Source: DAIDKA01 sp035487155 (lineage in GTDB: Bacteria; Pseudomonadota; Gammaproteobacteria; Steroidobacterales; Steroidobacteraceae). Taken from it: a stretch of 64,000 nucleotides of DNA. The translations under genes were made by a program, and so were the position numbers. The stretch lies in contig DATHMK010000018.1 of the NCBI GenBank assembly GCA_035487155.1, positions 1 through 64,000 on the forward strand. The letters run 5' to 3'. This document shows, one piece after another, positions 21,408 through 29,781 of the stretch (positions are counted from its first letter, which is position 1; each line of letters begins with the position of its first letter). The notes beneath the pieces were generated by a model. The model was not told the DNA's origin, did no database searches, and was given only the letters and a program-made list of their open reading frames with translations.

Positions 21408-22340
21408 ATGACCGGGTACCAGGAAAGCCGGGTGGCGGTGCTCATTCCCTGCCACAACGAGGCCGCAACGATCGCCAAGGTGGTGTCCGACTTTCGCCGC
21501 TACCTGCCCGATGCGCAGATCTATGTCTATGACAACGCCTCCACGGATGACACGCTGCGGGTGGCGCAGGCCAGCGGCGCCATCGTCCGCGCCGAACCGC
21601 TGAAGGGCAAGGGCAATGTGGTGCGGCGGATGTTCGCGGATGTCGATGCGGACATCTATCTCATGGTGGATGGCGATGGCACCTACGATGCCGCGGCCGC
21701 CCCGCAGCTGCTGGGGCATCTGACGGGCCACGGGCTGGACATGGTGAACTGCGCCCGAGTGCCGGCGGAGGATGGCGTCTACCGCTCCGGCCATCGTTTC
21801 GGCAATCGGCTGCTCACCGGCATGGTTGCCAGGGTCTTCGGCAACCGCCTGCGCGACATGCTCTCCGGCTATCGGGTCATGTCCCGCCGCTTCGTCAAGT
21901 CGTTTCCGGCGCTGTCCTCGGGGTTCGAGATCGAGACCGAACTGACGGTGCACGCGCTGGAACTGCGCGTGCCGATTGCCGAACTGGCCGCACCCTACTA
22001 TGCGCGGCCCGAAGGGTCCGCCAGCAAACTCAACACCCTCGGGGATGGCATGCGGATCCTGCGCGTCATCGTGCATCTGGTGAAGGAGGAACGGCCCCTG
22101 CAGTTCTTCTCGGTGATCTTTGCGCTGCTGGCCGCAGTCTCGGTCGCGCTGGGCGTGCCGGTTGTGGTGCAGTACCTGGCGATCGGCCTGGTCCCGCGGC
22201 TGCCGACCGCGGTACTGGCCACGGGCCTTATGATCCTGGCCTTCCTGAGCCTGTTCTGCGGCCTGGTCCTCGATACGGTGACCCGCGGACGCCGCGAATT
22301 CAAACGCCTGGTATACCTGGCTGCCGATCGCTGGCCGTAA
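21408..22340 (+). CDS. GtrB/DPM1-like family 2 glycosyltransferase with C-terminal membrane anchor
   Basis: A 310-residue protein. The GT2 domain begins VAVLIPCHNEAATIAKVV and has the DXD-type motif LMVDGDGTYD. Two hydrophobic helices close the protein (about residues 228-258, FFSVIFALLAAVSVALGVPV, and 268-290). This layout is typical of polyprenyl-phosphate sugar synthases (GtrB, DPM1), which load glucose, mannose or similar onto undecaprenyl phosphate on the cytoplasmic face. ATG 21408 is chosen; the longer frame at 21342 reads into the divergent gene. GtrA lies downstream at 27588. Confidence 0.85.
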   Translation: MTGYQESRVAVLIPCHNEAATIAKVVSDFRRYLPDAQIYVYDNASTDDTLRVAQASGAIVRAEPLKGKGNVVRRMFADVDADIYLMVDGDGTYDAAAAPQLLGHLTGHGLDMVNCARVPAEDGVYRSGHRFGNRLLTGMVARVFGNRLRDMLSGYRVMSRRFVKSFPALSSGFEIETELTVHALELRVPIAELAAPYYARPEGSASKLNTLGDGMRILRVIVHLVKEERPLQFFSVIFALLAAVSVALGVPVVVQYLAIGLVPRLPTAVLATGLMILAFLSLFCGLVLDTVTRGRREFKRLVYLAADRWP

Positions 22341-22360
22341 GCGCTGCCAAGGGAGCCGTC

Positions 22361-23080
22361 GTGTCCATCAGGAGTTCGGTTTACAACCTGCTGCTGCATC
22401 TTGGCTGGGAGGTCCGACGCACCGGCTATCCCAGCTCCGAGGAGCAGTTGCTGAAGCGCTTCCTGGCGGTCGCGCAGCCGGACGTGATTTTGGATGTCGG
22501 TGCGAATGTCGGCCAGTACGCACGCTCGCTGCGCACCTGCGGGTTTGCCGGTCACATCATCTCCTTCGAGGCCATTGCCGGCGTGCATGCGCAGTTGCAG
22601 AGCGCCGCGGCCGCAGATGCCAGGTGGACCGTGGCACCCTGCTGCGCGCTGGGTCGTACGCCCGGTGCGCTGCAGATCAACGTTGCGAACAATTCGGTCA
22701 GCAGCAGTCTGCTGCCCATGCACGACATCCATCTGCATGCCGCACCCGATTCGCGCTTCATCGGCACGCAGACCGTCCGGATCGAGCGCCTGGAGGATGT
22801 CGCCAAGCCGCTGCTGCCGGCCGGGCGGCTCATGCTCAAGGTGGACACACAGGGTTACGAGGAGGAAGTGCTGGCCGGGGCCGGGGAGGTCCTGGCGCGG
22901 GCCTGTGCCCTGCAGGTGGAATTGTCGCTGGCGCCGCTGTACCAGGGCGCCCCTACCCTGCGTCGCATGCTCGAGGTCTGCGAGACGGCGGGTTTCACGC
23001 TGCAGGGACTGATTCCCGGATTCCATGACGCCAAGAGCGGCAGACTACTGCAGGTCGACGGCCTGTTCCTGCGCCTTTGA
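22361..23080 (+). CDS. FkbM-family methyltransferase
   Basis: A 239-residue class I methyltransferase. DVILDVGANVGQYARSLR is the SAM motif I, and MLKVDTQGYEEEVLAGA is the FkbM hallmark. The GTG start at 22361 is supported by AGGGAG about 8 bases upstream. FkbM enzymes O-methylate sugars or polyketides; here glycan O-methylation is likely from the neighbours. It sits 20 bp after the GtrB-like gene and 15 bp before another methyltransferase. Confidence 0.88.
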   Translation: MSIRSSVYNLLLHLGWEVRRTGYPSSEEQLLKRFLAVAQPDVILDVGANVGQYARSLRTCGFAGHIISFEAIAGVHAQLQSAAAADARWTVAPCCALGRTPGALQINVANNSVSSSLLPMHDIHLHAAPDSRFIGTQTVRIERLEDVAKPLLPAGRLMLKVDTQGYEEEVLAGAGEVLARACALQVELSLAPLYQGAPTLRRMLEVCETAGFTLQGLIPGFHDAKSGRLLQVDGLFLRL

Positions 23081-23095
23081 CTGCCGGCACACCTG

Positions 23096-23902
23096 ATGAC
23101 GACCAACCCCGACAGCTGGATTTACGGCGACTTCGCACCTGATCCGAGCAGCCGCGATCTGCCGGGCCTGAAGGCACGCTGGCTGGTCGAGCAGCTACCC
23201 GCTGCCGCTGCGCCGCTGGTACTGGATTACGGGGCCGGTGAAGGCAAGCACCTGCACCTGATTCGTTCGGTCAGACCCCAGGCGCGACTGGTCGGGGTGG
23301 ACATTCGCGCGCCGCACGGCGCCGTTGATTTCGAGTTCCACCAGGTGGCCACGAACTCCCCGCTGCCCTTTGCCGCCGACACCTTTGATCTGGTCGTCTC
23401 CTGCGACGTGCTCGAGCATGTCGAAAGCCTGGAACAGTCAGTGGACGAGATTCATCGCGTCATGCGCCCGGGCGGGGCCTTCATCGGTTTCGTACCGGCC
23501 GAAGGCGGCGCCGGCCCCCATGGCCTGTTCCGGCTGTTCAGCTCCGGGATCTACCGCGACACGAAAGATCATCATCACGCCTATACCCGTCGCGAGCTCC
23601 TGGACCGATTCAAGTCCCGGTTTCAGGTCGTGCAGCTGGCGTACAGCTATCATCTGCTCGGCGCATCCTTGGACGCGGCGTTTTTTGCCAGCTTCAAGCT
23701 GCCCGTGCTGGGTCCGAAAATGGAAGCCTTCTGGCGCGGCCAGGAAAACGATGTGTACCGCAAGCGCGCGGCGGCCACCCGACGTTCGCTGGCGAGCCAC
23801 TGCGTGCAGCTTGCCAACCATGCCGCCTATCTTGAATCGATGCTGCTGAAGCATGTGCCGCTGGGCGCCAAGGGGCTGCACTTTCACCTTGCAAAGCGTT
23901 GA
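23096..23902 (+). CDS. Class I SAM-dependent methyltransferase
   Basis: A 268-residue protein with a Methyltransf_11-type core: VLDYGAGEGKHLHLIRS (motif I), RLVGVDIR (acidic end of beta 2), FDLVVSCDVLEHVES and VMRPGGAFIGFVP. There are no membrane segments. It is the third methyltransferase in the cluster and the second in this plus-strand arm. The acceptor is unknown; sugar methylation or capping of a glycan chain is an inference from context. Confidence 0.84.
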   Translation: MTTNPDSWIYGDFAPDPSSRDLPGLKARWLVEQLPAAAAPLVLDYGAGEGKHLHLIRSVRPQARLVGVDIRAPHGAVDFEFHQVATNSPLPFAADTFDLVVSCDVLEHVESLEQSVDEIHRVMRPGGAFIGFVPAEGGAGPHGLFRLFSSGIYRDTKDHHHAYTRRELLDRFKSRFQVVQLAYSYHLLGASLDAAFFASFKLPVLGPKMEAFWRGQENDVYRKRAAATRRSLASHCVQLANHAAYLESMLLKHVPLGAKGLHFHLAKR

Positions 23903-23957
23903 CACGCCCCGTGTACGAGCACCGCGTCACGTTTGCAATGCATCCGAATCGGACATA

Positions 23958-25697
23958 ATGCCAACCATTATGCTGGCTGATTCCCCTGTCGTGCGCTCAC
24001 GCGGTCCGCGCGTCCTGTTCCTGGTCGGTGCAATCCTCACGGCGGCAATCCTGCTGTGGATGCATCAGTTGCGCCAGGGCGGGGTGATACCGGGTCTGAC
24101 AGTCATCTTCTATGTGCTGTTTGCCTTCGAGGACTATGGGGCAACGATTTGCCAGCTGCTGATCCTCGGAGCTGCGGTATTTTTGGCAGCGCGCGTGAAC
24201 CCAACCGCTGTATTGCGCACCGTGGGCGAGCGTCCCCGCACCATCGTTGCCATCGCGGCGCTGGTCCTGTCCGCGGGCGCACTGCTCGTCTATCACCAGC
24301 ATCCCTTGTCGATGGATGAGTACGCGGCCCTGTTCCAAAGCCAGATATTCGCCGCCGGCCACCTGACCGGCCAGTTCCCATTGCCACAAATGGACTGGCT
24401 GGTCCCGCCGGGCTTCCAGAACTTCTTCATTACGGTCTCGCCCACCACCGGCCAGGTCGCCTCAGGCTACTGGCCGGCTCATGCGCTGATTCTGGCGCCC
24501 TTTACGGCGCTGGGCATTTCCTGGGCCTGCAATCCGCTGCTGTCGGCGCTGACGGCGTTGATCATTCACAGGATTGCGCTGCATATGTTTGCCAGCGTCG
24601 AGGCGGCCGGCCTCGCCCTGCTGCTGACGATTGCCTCGCCGGTGTTCTTCGGCATCGGCATTTCCTATTACTCCATGCCGGCCCATCTGTTCGCCAATTC
24701 TCTGTACGCGCTGTTGCTGCTGCGGCCCACGGCCCGGCGCGCTCTGGCCGCGGGCCTGGTCGGCTCGGTCGCCCTGTGTCTGCACAATCCGGTGCCGCAC
24801 CTGCTGTTCGCCGCGCCGTGGCTGATCTGGATGGCGACCCGCCGCGGCGGTTTGCGGCCGTTCGCGCTGCTGTGCCTTGGCTATCTGCCGCTGTGCGTGG
24901 TGCTGGGAGTGGGATGGTTTGAATTCACCAACCACCTGCGCAGCGTGGTCGCAGCTCCCGCCGCGCATTTCGCCCTGTCCGATGCGGTGCAGGCCGCACG
25001 GGCCGTTTTTTCGCTGCCCACCGGCGTGGTCTTGCTCGCCCGCACCATGGGCGTGGCCAAGATATGGGTCTGGGCGGTACCCGGATTGCTGATCCTGGCG
25101 GCCTGCGGCGCCTATCGGTGGCGCCGCAATACTTTTTGTCTGTTGTTTGCCTGCTCCGCCCTGAGCACCCTGATTCTGTACGTCTTCTTCCCGCAGGATC
25201 AGGGTCATGGCTGGGGCTATCGCTACTTCCATTCAGCGTGGCTGGCCCTGCCGCTGTTGGCCACCGCGGCATTGTTCCGCCCGGTTGACCTCAACGGCAC
25301 GCAGGATTCGGGCGCGATCCCGCCGCGAACCTTTGAAGACCCGGGCACCCGCGCCTACGTTGCCGCCTGCATACTGCTGTCGCTGCTATTCGGTGTGGGA
25401 CAGCGGGCCGTGCAGATGCAGTCGTTCATGGCCGATGATCTGCACCAGCTGCCGCAGTACCAGGGCAGCGAACCGCACGTGGTGATTCTGGATGTGGAAC
25501 TGATGTTCTATGGCGGGGATCTGGTACAGAACGATCCGTGGCTGCGTGGCAATGAGATTCGCATGATGAGCCAGGGCGCGGCCGCGGACCGGCAGATGAT
25601 GGCCCGCAACTATCCGCAGATGCATGTGGTGTTTGCCGATCGTCACGGCTGGGTGTGGTCAGCAAAGGGCAGCGATCATGATGCCAGCAAGCCCTAG
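23958..25697 (+). CDS. GT-C-like polytopic membrane glycosyltransferase
   Basis: A 579-residue integral membrane protein with about ten hydrophobic helices. After the second group of helices comes HPLSMDEYAALFQSQIFAAG, an acidic Asp-Glu motif in the first periplasmic loop, as in GT-C enzymes (ArnT, PMT, GT39/83) that use polyprenyl-phosphate sugars. The start at ATG 23958 fits a basic N terminus before helix 1 (SRGPRVLFLVGAILTAAIL). Its end overlaps the next gene by 20 bp. It would use the lipid-linked sugar made by the GtrB-like enzyme (inference). Confidence 0.75.
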   Translation: MPTIMLADSPVVRSRGPRVLFLVGAILTAAILLWMHQLRQGGVIPGLTVIFYVLFAFEDYGATICQLLILGAAVFLAARVNPTAVLRTVGERPRTIVAIAALVLSAGALLVYHQHPLSMDEYAALFQSQIFAAGHLTGQFPLPQMDWLVPPGFQNFFITVSPTTGQVASGYWPAHALILAPFTALGISWACNPLLSALTALIIHRIALHMFASVEAAGLALLLTIASPVFFGIGISYYSMPAHLFANSLYALLLLRPTARRALAAGLVGSVALCLHNPVPHLLFAAPWLIWMATRRGGLRPFALLCLGYLPLCVVLGVGWFEFTNHLRSVVAAPAAHFALSDAVQAARAVFSLPTGVVLLARTMGVAKIWVWAVPGLLILAACGAYRWRRNTFCLLFACSALSTLILYVFFPQDQGHGWGYRYFHSAWLALPLLATAALFRPVDLNGTQDSGAIPPRTFEDPGTRAYVAACILLSLLFGVGQRAVQMQSFMADDLHQLPQYQGSEPHVVILDVELMFYGGDLVQNDPWLRGNEIRMMSQGAAADRQMMARNYPQMHVVFADRHGWVWSAKGSDHDASKP

Positions 25698-27570
25698 CGC
25701 CCTGAACGACACCGTGGCGCAGCGCCTGGGCATGATCGGCCTCGCCTGCCTGGTGGTGGCCTTCTGGATGCTGCTGCATCCGTATCGCGGGCTGGAACAT
25801 GACTCGGTTCTGTACGCGGTGCTCGCGCTCGCGCGCCTGCATCCGGCGGCTCTGGGTCACGACCTGTTCGTGCGCTACGGCACCCAGGACGACTTCACCA
25901 TCTTCAGTCCGCTGTTCGCGGCGGAAATTCGCGCCGTGGGCCTGGAACAGGCCGCAGCCATCATGACATTCATCACGCAGGTCGCGTTCCTCGGCGCGAC
26001 CTGGCTGCTGGCGCGCCGCCTGATGCCGGCGAGTCTGGCGTTGCTGGGGGTAGGCCTGGTGGTGGTGATTCCTTCCTGGTACGGCTCCAACAGCGTGTTT
26101 GCGTACTTCGAGGCCTTCCTGACACCGCGGCAATCGGCCGAAGCCTTCGCGCTGGCCGGACTGGCCGCCGCGTTGGGCTCGCGCCAGCTGCTGGCCGGCG
26201 GCTGCATGCTGATGGCGATGCTGCTGCATCCGATCATTGCCGCGGCCGGCGTCACGGCCTGGATCGTGCTCAGCGCCGGCCTGGCGCGACCGCGCCTGGC
26301 CACGATCATTGCGGTCGGCCTGGCATTGGCGTTGATCGCCGGTTCGGCCACCGGAATCGGTCCCTTCAAGCACTTCGATAGTCCCTGGCTGGGCATCTTG
26401 CAGGACCGGTTGGCCTATCTTTTCCCCACGGAATGGCGCCTTACGGAGTGGGTCACCACCGAGGTGCACGCCGCGGTGCTGGTCGTTGGCATCGGTTTCT
26501 GCCGCAGTGAGCAGGTGCGCCGCCTGTGCACCGCGGGGCTGATCGCCGTAGTACTGGGCATGCTCTTCACCATCGTCGAGAGTGACTGGCTGCACGTGGT
26601 GATCGCCGCGCAGCTGCAAACCTGGCGCTGGTTGTGGCTGCTGGGCGTGCTGTCCTCACTGCTGCTACCCGTGATCGCGATCGACTGCTGGCAATCCGGG
26701 GAGCTGGGACGCGCCGCGGCCCTGGCGCTGTTCGGTGCGCTGCTGATCCATACCAATGAAGTCGCCGCCGTGCCGGCCTTGCTGGCCTGTGTGGCGGCAC
26801 TGGCGGCGCCTAGGATCAGCACGCCGTTGCAGGCGCGGACATTCCTGGTCGTCGCCATCGCCTTGCTGGCCGTCAGTTTGGTGGTCCTGGTGCAGGACTT
26901 TCCGAATATGCTGCCGCAGCTACGCACTATCCGCGCCGGCCGGCGACCCTATCTGGTGCGGATCGAGGAAGCCCAGGCACTTGCCTATGGCGGACTGCTG
27001 CCGGCGGCGACCCTGACGCTGGTGTGCATCGCTGTGATGCGTGCCACCCGCCGCAGTGCGCTGCTGCTGTCAGGTCTGGGTGCGCTGCTGCTGCTGTCGG
27101 TGCTGTCGTACTCGGTGCAGACCTGGACCCATCACAAGTTTCCGGATGATCGAGTCCGGGCCTTCGCGCCCTGGCGGGCGGCGATACCGGAAAGCGATGA
27201 AGTGCTCTGGCCGGACCCACCGCCCGCCGAGTGGTTCGAATTGAGTCGCGCCAGTTATTGGTCGCTCTACCAAATGGCGGGCATGGTGTTTTCCCGCGAG
27301 GTCACCATGGTGACCACCAGCCGCGAGACGGCGGTGACGCCGCTGCTGCCGATGCTGGGCCGCACCTTGACCACCAAACCTCATTACGCACCGACGCCGG
27401 CCATTGAGAATCCGCAGGCCTCAACCAGCACCCTGTGCCACCTGCACGGGGTGACCTTCTTTGCAAGCTGGGCCGATCTGGGCTCTACTCCCTATCCTCC
27501 GGTGGCGCCCGATCCGGCCAAGCCCAATGAAATGCTGTACCTGTATAACTGCGGCACCGACCAGCACTGA
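25678..27570 (+). CDS. Large polytopic membrane protein of unknown function
   Basis: A 630-residue protein with at least ten hydrophobic helices and a C-terminal soluble domain of about 130 residues (from about residue 500) that includes SRASYWSLYQMAGMVFSRE and two Cys residues. A periplasmic-loop-like segment near the N terminus is HPYRGLEHDSVLYAVLALARLHP. The layout suggests a GT-C-like or polymerase-like enzyme, but I recognise no signature. ATG 25678 has AAGGG 8 bases upstream and overlaps the preceding gene, so the two are probably cotranslated partners. Confidence 0.72.
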   Translation: MMPASPSALNDTVAQRLGMIGLACLVVAFWMLLHPYRGLEHDSVLYAVLALARLHPAALGHDLFVRYGTQDDFTIFSPLFAAEIRAVGLEQAAAIMTFITQVAFLGATWLLARRLMPASLALLGVGLVVVIPSWYGSNSVFAYFEAFLTPRQSAEAFALAGLAAALGSRQLLAGGCMLMAMLLHPIIAAAGVTAWIVLSAGLARPRLATIIAVGLALALIAGSATGIGPFKHFDSPWLGILQDRLAYLFPTEWRLTEWVTTEVHAAVLVVGIGFCRSEQVRRLCTAGLIAVVLGMLFTIVESDWLHVVIAAQLQTWRWLWLLGVLSSLLLPVIAIDCWQSGELGRAAALALFGALLIHTNEVAAVPALLACVAALAAPRISTPLQARTFLVVAIALLAVSLVVLVQDFPNMLPQLRTIRAGRRPYLVRIEEAQALAYGGLLPAATLTLVCIAVMRATRRSALLLSGLGALLLLSVLSYSVQTWTHHKFPDDRVRAFAPWRAAIPESDEVLWPDPPPAEWFELSRASYWSLYQMAGMVFSREVTMVTTSRETAVTPLLPMLGRTLTTKPHYAPTPAIENPQASTSTLCHLHGVTFFASWADLGSTPYPPVAPDPAKPNEMLYLYNCGTDQH

Positions 27571-27587
27571 GCGCCAGCCCTCACCCC

Positions 27588-27989
27588 ATGCTCAGACTCT
27601 TCACTGAAGCGGCCAGATATGCCGCGGCCTCGGCGGTCGCCTACGTCCTGGATACCGGACTGCTGCTCATCCTCACCCGCTATGCCGGCTGGTACTACCT
27701 GCTGGCGGCGACGGTTTCGTTCCTGGCGGGCGCCACGGTCGCCTATGTACTGTCGGTGCGTTTCGTCTTCAGGGCCCATCGCTTGCGCAACCGCAAACTC
27801 GAATTCACCAGTTTCGTGTTGCTGGGTCTGGCCGGGGTGGCCATCAACTTGCTGGTGATGTTCGTGACCGTGGGCAGGCTTGGCATGCACCTGCTGTACG
27901 CCAAGGCAGTGGCGGCCTGTTTCACCTTCGTGGCCAATTTCGCGCTGCGCCGGCAGCTGCTGTTCCGCACCGGAGCGGCGCTGGCATGA
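27588..27989 (+). CDS. gtrA: GtrA-family membrane protein
   Basis: A 133-residue protein with four transmembrane helices and the GtrA signatures AAASAVAYVLDTGLLLIL, LAGATVAYVLSVRFVF and FVANFALRRQLLF. GtrA proteins are thought to flip undecaprenyl-phosphate-linked sugars to the periplasm. It overlaps the following flavoprotein gene by 4 bp (ATGA). Together with the GtrB-like enzyme at 21408 and a GT-C-like enzyme it would complete a Gtr-type pathway. Confidence 0.88.
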   Translation: MLRLFTEAARYAAASAVAYVLDTGLLLILTRYAGWYYLLAATVSFLAGATVAYVLSVRFVFRAHRLRNRKLEFTSFVLLGLAGVAINLLVMFVTVGRLGMHLLYAKAVAACFTFVANFALRRQLLFRTGAALA

Positions 27990-29566
27990 GTCGGACGGCC
28001 GTCATCGTCGGCGCGGGCCCCGCGGGTCTGACCGCGGCCTACGAGCTGCAGCGCAACTCGGATGTGCGGCCGCTGGTGTTTGAGATGGGCGATCAGGTCG
28101 GTGGCATCTCCCGCACCATCAACTACCGCGGCAACCGCATGGATCTGGGCGGCCATCGCTTCTTCTCCAAATCCGATTGGGTCATGAACTGGTGGCAGTC
28201 GATGCTGCCGGTCGCGGCGACTGCGCAGGACGTGGGCGCGGATGCGGCCGCCCTGCGTCTGGCGTACCAGGGCGCGGCGCGCGACTTCACCCCGAACGCC
28301 CTCGCCGCGGCGCACCGCGATGAAGTCATGCTGGTGCGCAGCCGCCTGTCACGCATCTTCTATCGGCGCCGCTTCTTCGCCTATCCGCTCAAATTGAACC
28401 TGGCAACCCTGGGCAACCTCGGGGCGGCTTACACGGCGGCCATTGGCGCCAGCTATCTGGCCGCACGCCTGAACCCGCGGCGCCCCGAACTGACGCTGGA
28501 GGACTTCCTGGTCAATCGCTTCGGCGACACCCTGTATCGCACCTTCTTCAAGGATTACACCGAGAAAGTCTGGGGAGTTCCCTGCGCACAGATCTCCGCG
28601 GAGTGGGGCGCACAGCGCATCAAGGGCCTGTCCATCAGCAAGGCGATCGCGCATGCACTGGCCAAGCCTTTTCGCGGCCGCGATACCGCCCAGAAGTCCA
28701 CCGAGACCAGTCTCGTGGAACGCTTCCTGTATCCCAAGCTGGGACCCGGACAGATGTGGGAGCATGTGGCCGCGCGCGTGGTGGCGGCCGGCGGGGAAGT
28801 GCATCTGCAACACCGCGTGGTGGGACTTCAGCGTCAGGGCCAGCGCATCACCGCGGTGGACGTATGCAATGCGGCCAGCGGTGAAGTACGGCAGGTCCCC
28901 TGCGATCAGCTGATCTCCACCATGCCGGTCAAGGAGCTCGCGGCCCTGTTGCAGCCGCAGGATCCGCAGGTGCTGCGAATCGCCGCGCAGCTGCCCTACC
29001 GGGATTTCATCACCGCCGGGCTGCTGGTGCGACGCATGGCCGGCGGCCCGGGGGCCGCAGCCAATGGCATGCCCCCGGACAATTGGATCTATATCCAGGA
29101 ACCGGATGTGAAGCTGGGACGCCTGCAGGTGTTCAACAACTGGAGCCCGGCGCTGGTGGCCGACCCCGCCACCATCTGGCTGGGACTGGAGTACTTCTGC
29201 GCCGAAGGGGATGCCCTGTGGAGCATGGCCGATGGCGCCTTCCTGAGCTTTGCCGCCGCGGAGCTGGCCAAGATCGGCATGATTGCGCCGCAGGACGTAC
29301 TGGACGGTACGGTGGTCAGAGTACCCAAGGCCTACCCGGCCTATTTCGGGGTCTATAGCGAGATCGGCAGGGTGCGCGACTGGCTGGACAGCTTCCCGAA
29401 TCTGTACCCGGTGGGCCGCAATGGCATGCACCGGTACAACAACCAGGACCATTCGATGCTGGCCGCCAAGGCCGCGGTTGAGGCCATTGTCAGGGGCAGT
29501 GCCGACAAGTCGGCCCTGTGGGCGGTGAATGTGGAGGAGGAGTATCACGAGTCGACCCGCAAGTGA
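27986..29566 (+). CDS. FAD-dependent oxidoreductase (UGM/HemY-like amine oxidase fold)
   Basis: A 526-residue flavoprotein. The Rossmann motif VIVGAGPAGLTAAYEL binds FAD; then DLGGHRFFSKSDWVMNWW, FFAYPLKLNL and NRFGDTLYRTFFKDYTEKVWG, a pattern shared with a COG1232 subgroup found beside glycosyltransferases and related to UDP-galactopyranose mutase. A sugar-ring isomerising or oxidising role is more likely than protoporphyrinogen oxidation, judging by context. It is last in the plus-strand glycan arm and overlaps gtrA. An inverted repeat begins at its stop codon. Confidence 0.82.
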   Translation: MSRTAVIVGAGPAGLTAAYELQRNSDVRPLVFEMGDQVGGISRTINYRGNRMDLGGHRFFSKSDWVMNWWQSMLPVAATAQDVGADAAALRLAYQGAARDFTPNALAAAHRDEVMLVRSRLSRIFYRRRFFAYPLKLNLATLGNLGAAYTAAIGASYLAARLNPRRPELTLEDFLVNRFGDTLYRTFFKDYTEKVWGVPCAQISAEWGAQRIKGLSISKAIAHALAKPFRGRDTAQKSTETSLVERFLYPKLGPGQMWEHVAARVVAAGGEVHLQHRVVGLQRQGQRITAVDVCNAASGEVRQVPCDQLISTMPVKELAALLQPQDPQVLRIAAQLPYRDFITAGLLVRRMAGGPGAAANGMPPDNWIYIQEPDVKLGRLQVFNNWSPALVADPATIWLGLEYFCAEGDALWSMADGAFLSFAAAELAKIGMIAPQDVLDGTVVRVPKAYPAYFGVYSEIGRVRDWLDSFPNLYPVGRNGMHRYNNQDHSMLAAKAAVEAIVRGSADKSALWAVNVEEEYHESTRK

Positions 29567-29621
29567 CGCACCGCGTCACTATGTGACGTCGTAGCGGACC
29601 TGCGTCGTCATCTGCTGACGA
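29563..29621 (+). promoter_or_regulatory. Array of TGACG half-sites upstream of pilA (candidate activator binding region)
   Basis: Five copies of TGACG or its complement CGTCA occur in 59 bp. GTGACGC (29563-29569) pairs with GCGTCAC (29573-29579), which also pairs with GTGACG (29583-29588); TCGTCA (29605-29610) pairs with TGACGA (29616-29621). The region lies about 100-160 bp before the expected pilA start point, where an NtrC-type activator such as PilR binds. Alternatively, the first hairpin may help end transcription of the flavoprotein gene. Confidence 0.45.
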
Positions 29622-29667
29622 TGTTAGGTCAAGAACCCGGCCTTGCGATATCCCGTAATCTTTTATA

Positions 29668-29680
29668 ATTCAATTGGTTA
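29668..29680 (+). promoter_or_regulatory. Candidate IHF site before pilA
   Basis: ATTCAATTGGTTA matches the IHF consensus WATCAANNNNTTR at all but the second position and sits in an AT-rich patch. It lies between the TGACG array and the sigma-54 promoter, the place where IHF usually bends DNA to bring the activator to the polymerase. Confidence 0.4.
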
Positions 29681-29697
29681 CAGGCGTTGATAGGGTC

Positions 29698-29713
29698 TGG
29701 CACGCAGCTTGCT
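29698..29713 (+). promoter_or_regulatory. Sigma-54 (RpoN) promoter of pilA
   Basis: TGGCACGCAGCTTGCT is a perfect match to TGGCACG-N4-TTGCW. The invariant GG is at 29699-29700 and GC at 29711-29712. Transcription should begin near 29724, giving a leader of about 58 nt before the pilA ATG. pilA is RpoN- and PilR-dependent in Pseudomonas and relatives, and pilS-pilR are in this window. Confidence 0.92.
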
Positions 29714-29781
29714 CCTCTCCGCTGCGACGGCGGGATAGCGCCGCGCCCAGATTCCCATCAAAGCTTCAGGAGAGAGTTCAC

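Noticed and set aside
27986..29566. Annotation of the flavoprotein as protoporphyrinogen oxidase (hemY)
   Set aside because: Neighbours are glycan genes and the mid-region motif belongs to a glycosyltransferase-linked branch, not heme synthesis.
29564..29588. Hairpin at the flavoprotein stop as an intrinsic terminator
   Set aside because: No T-run follows; the repeated half-sites fit protein binding better.
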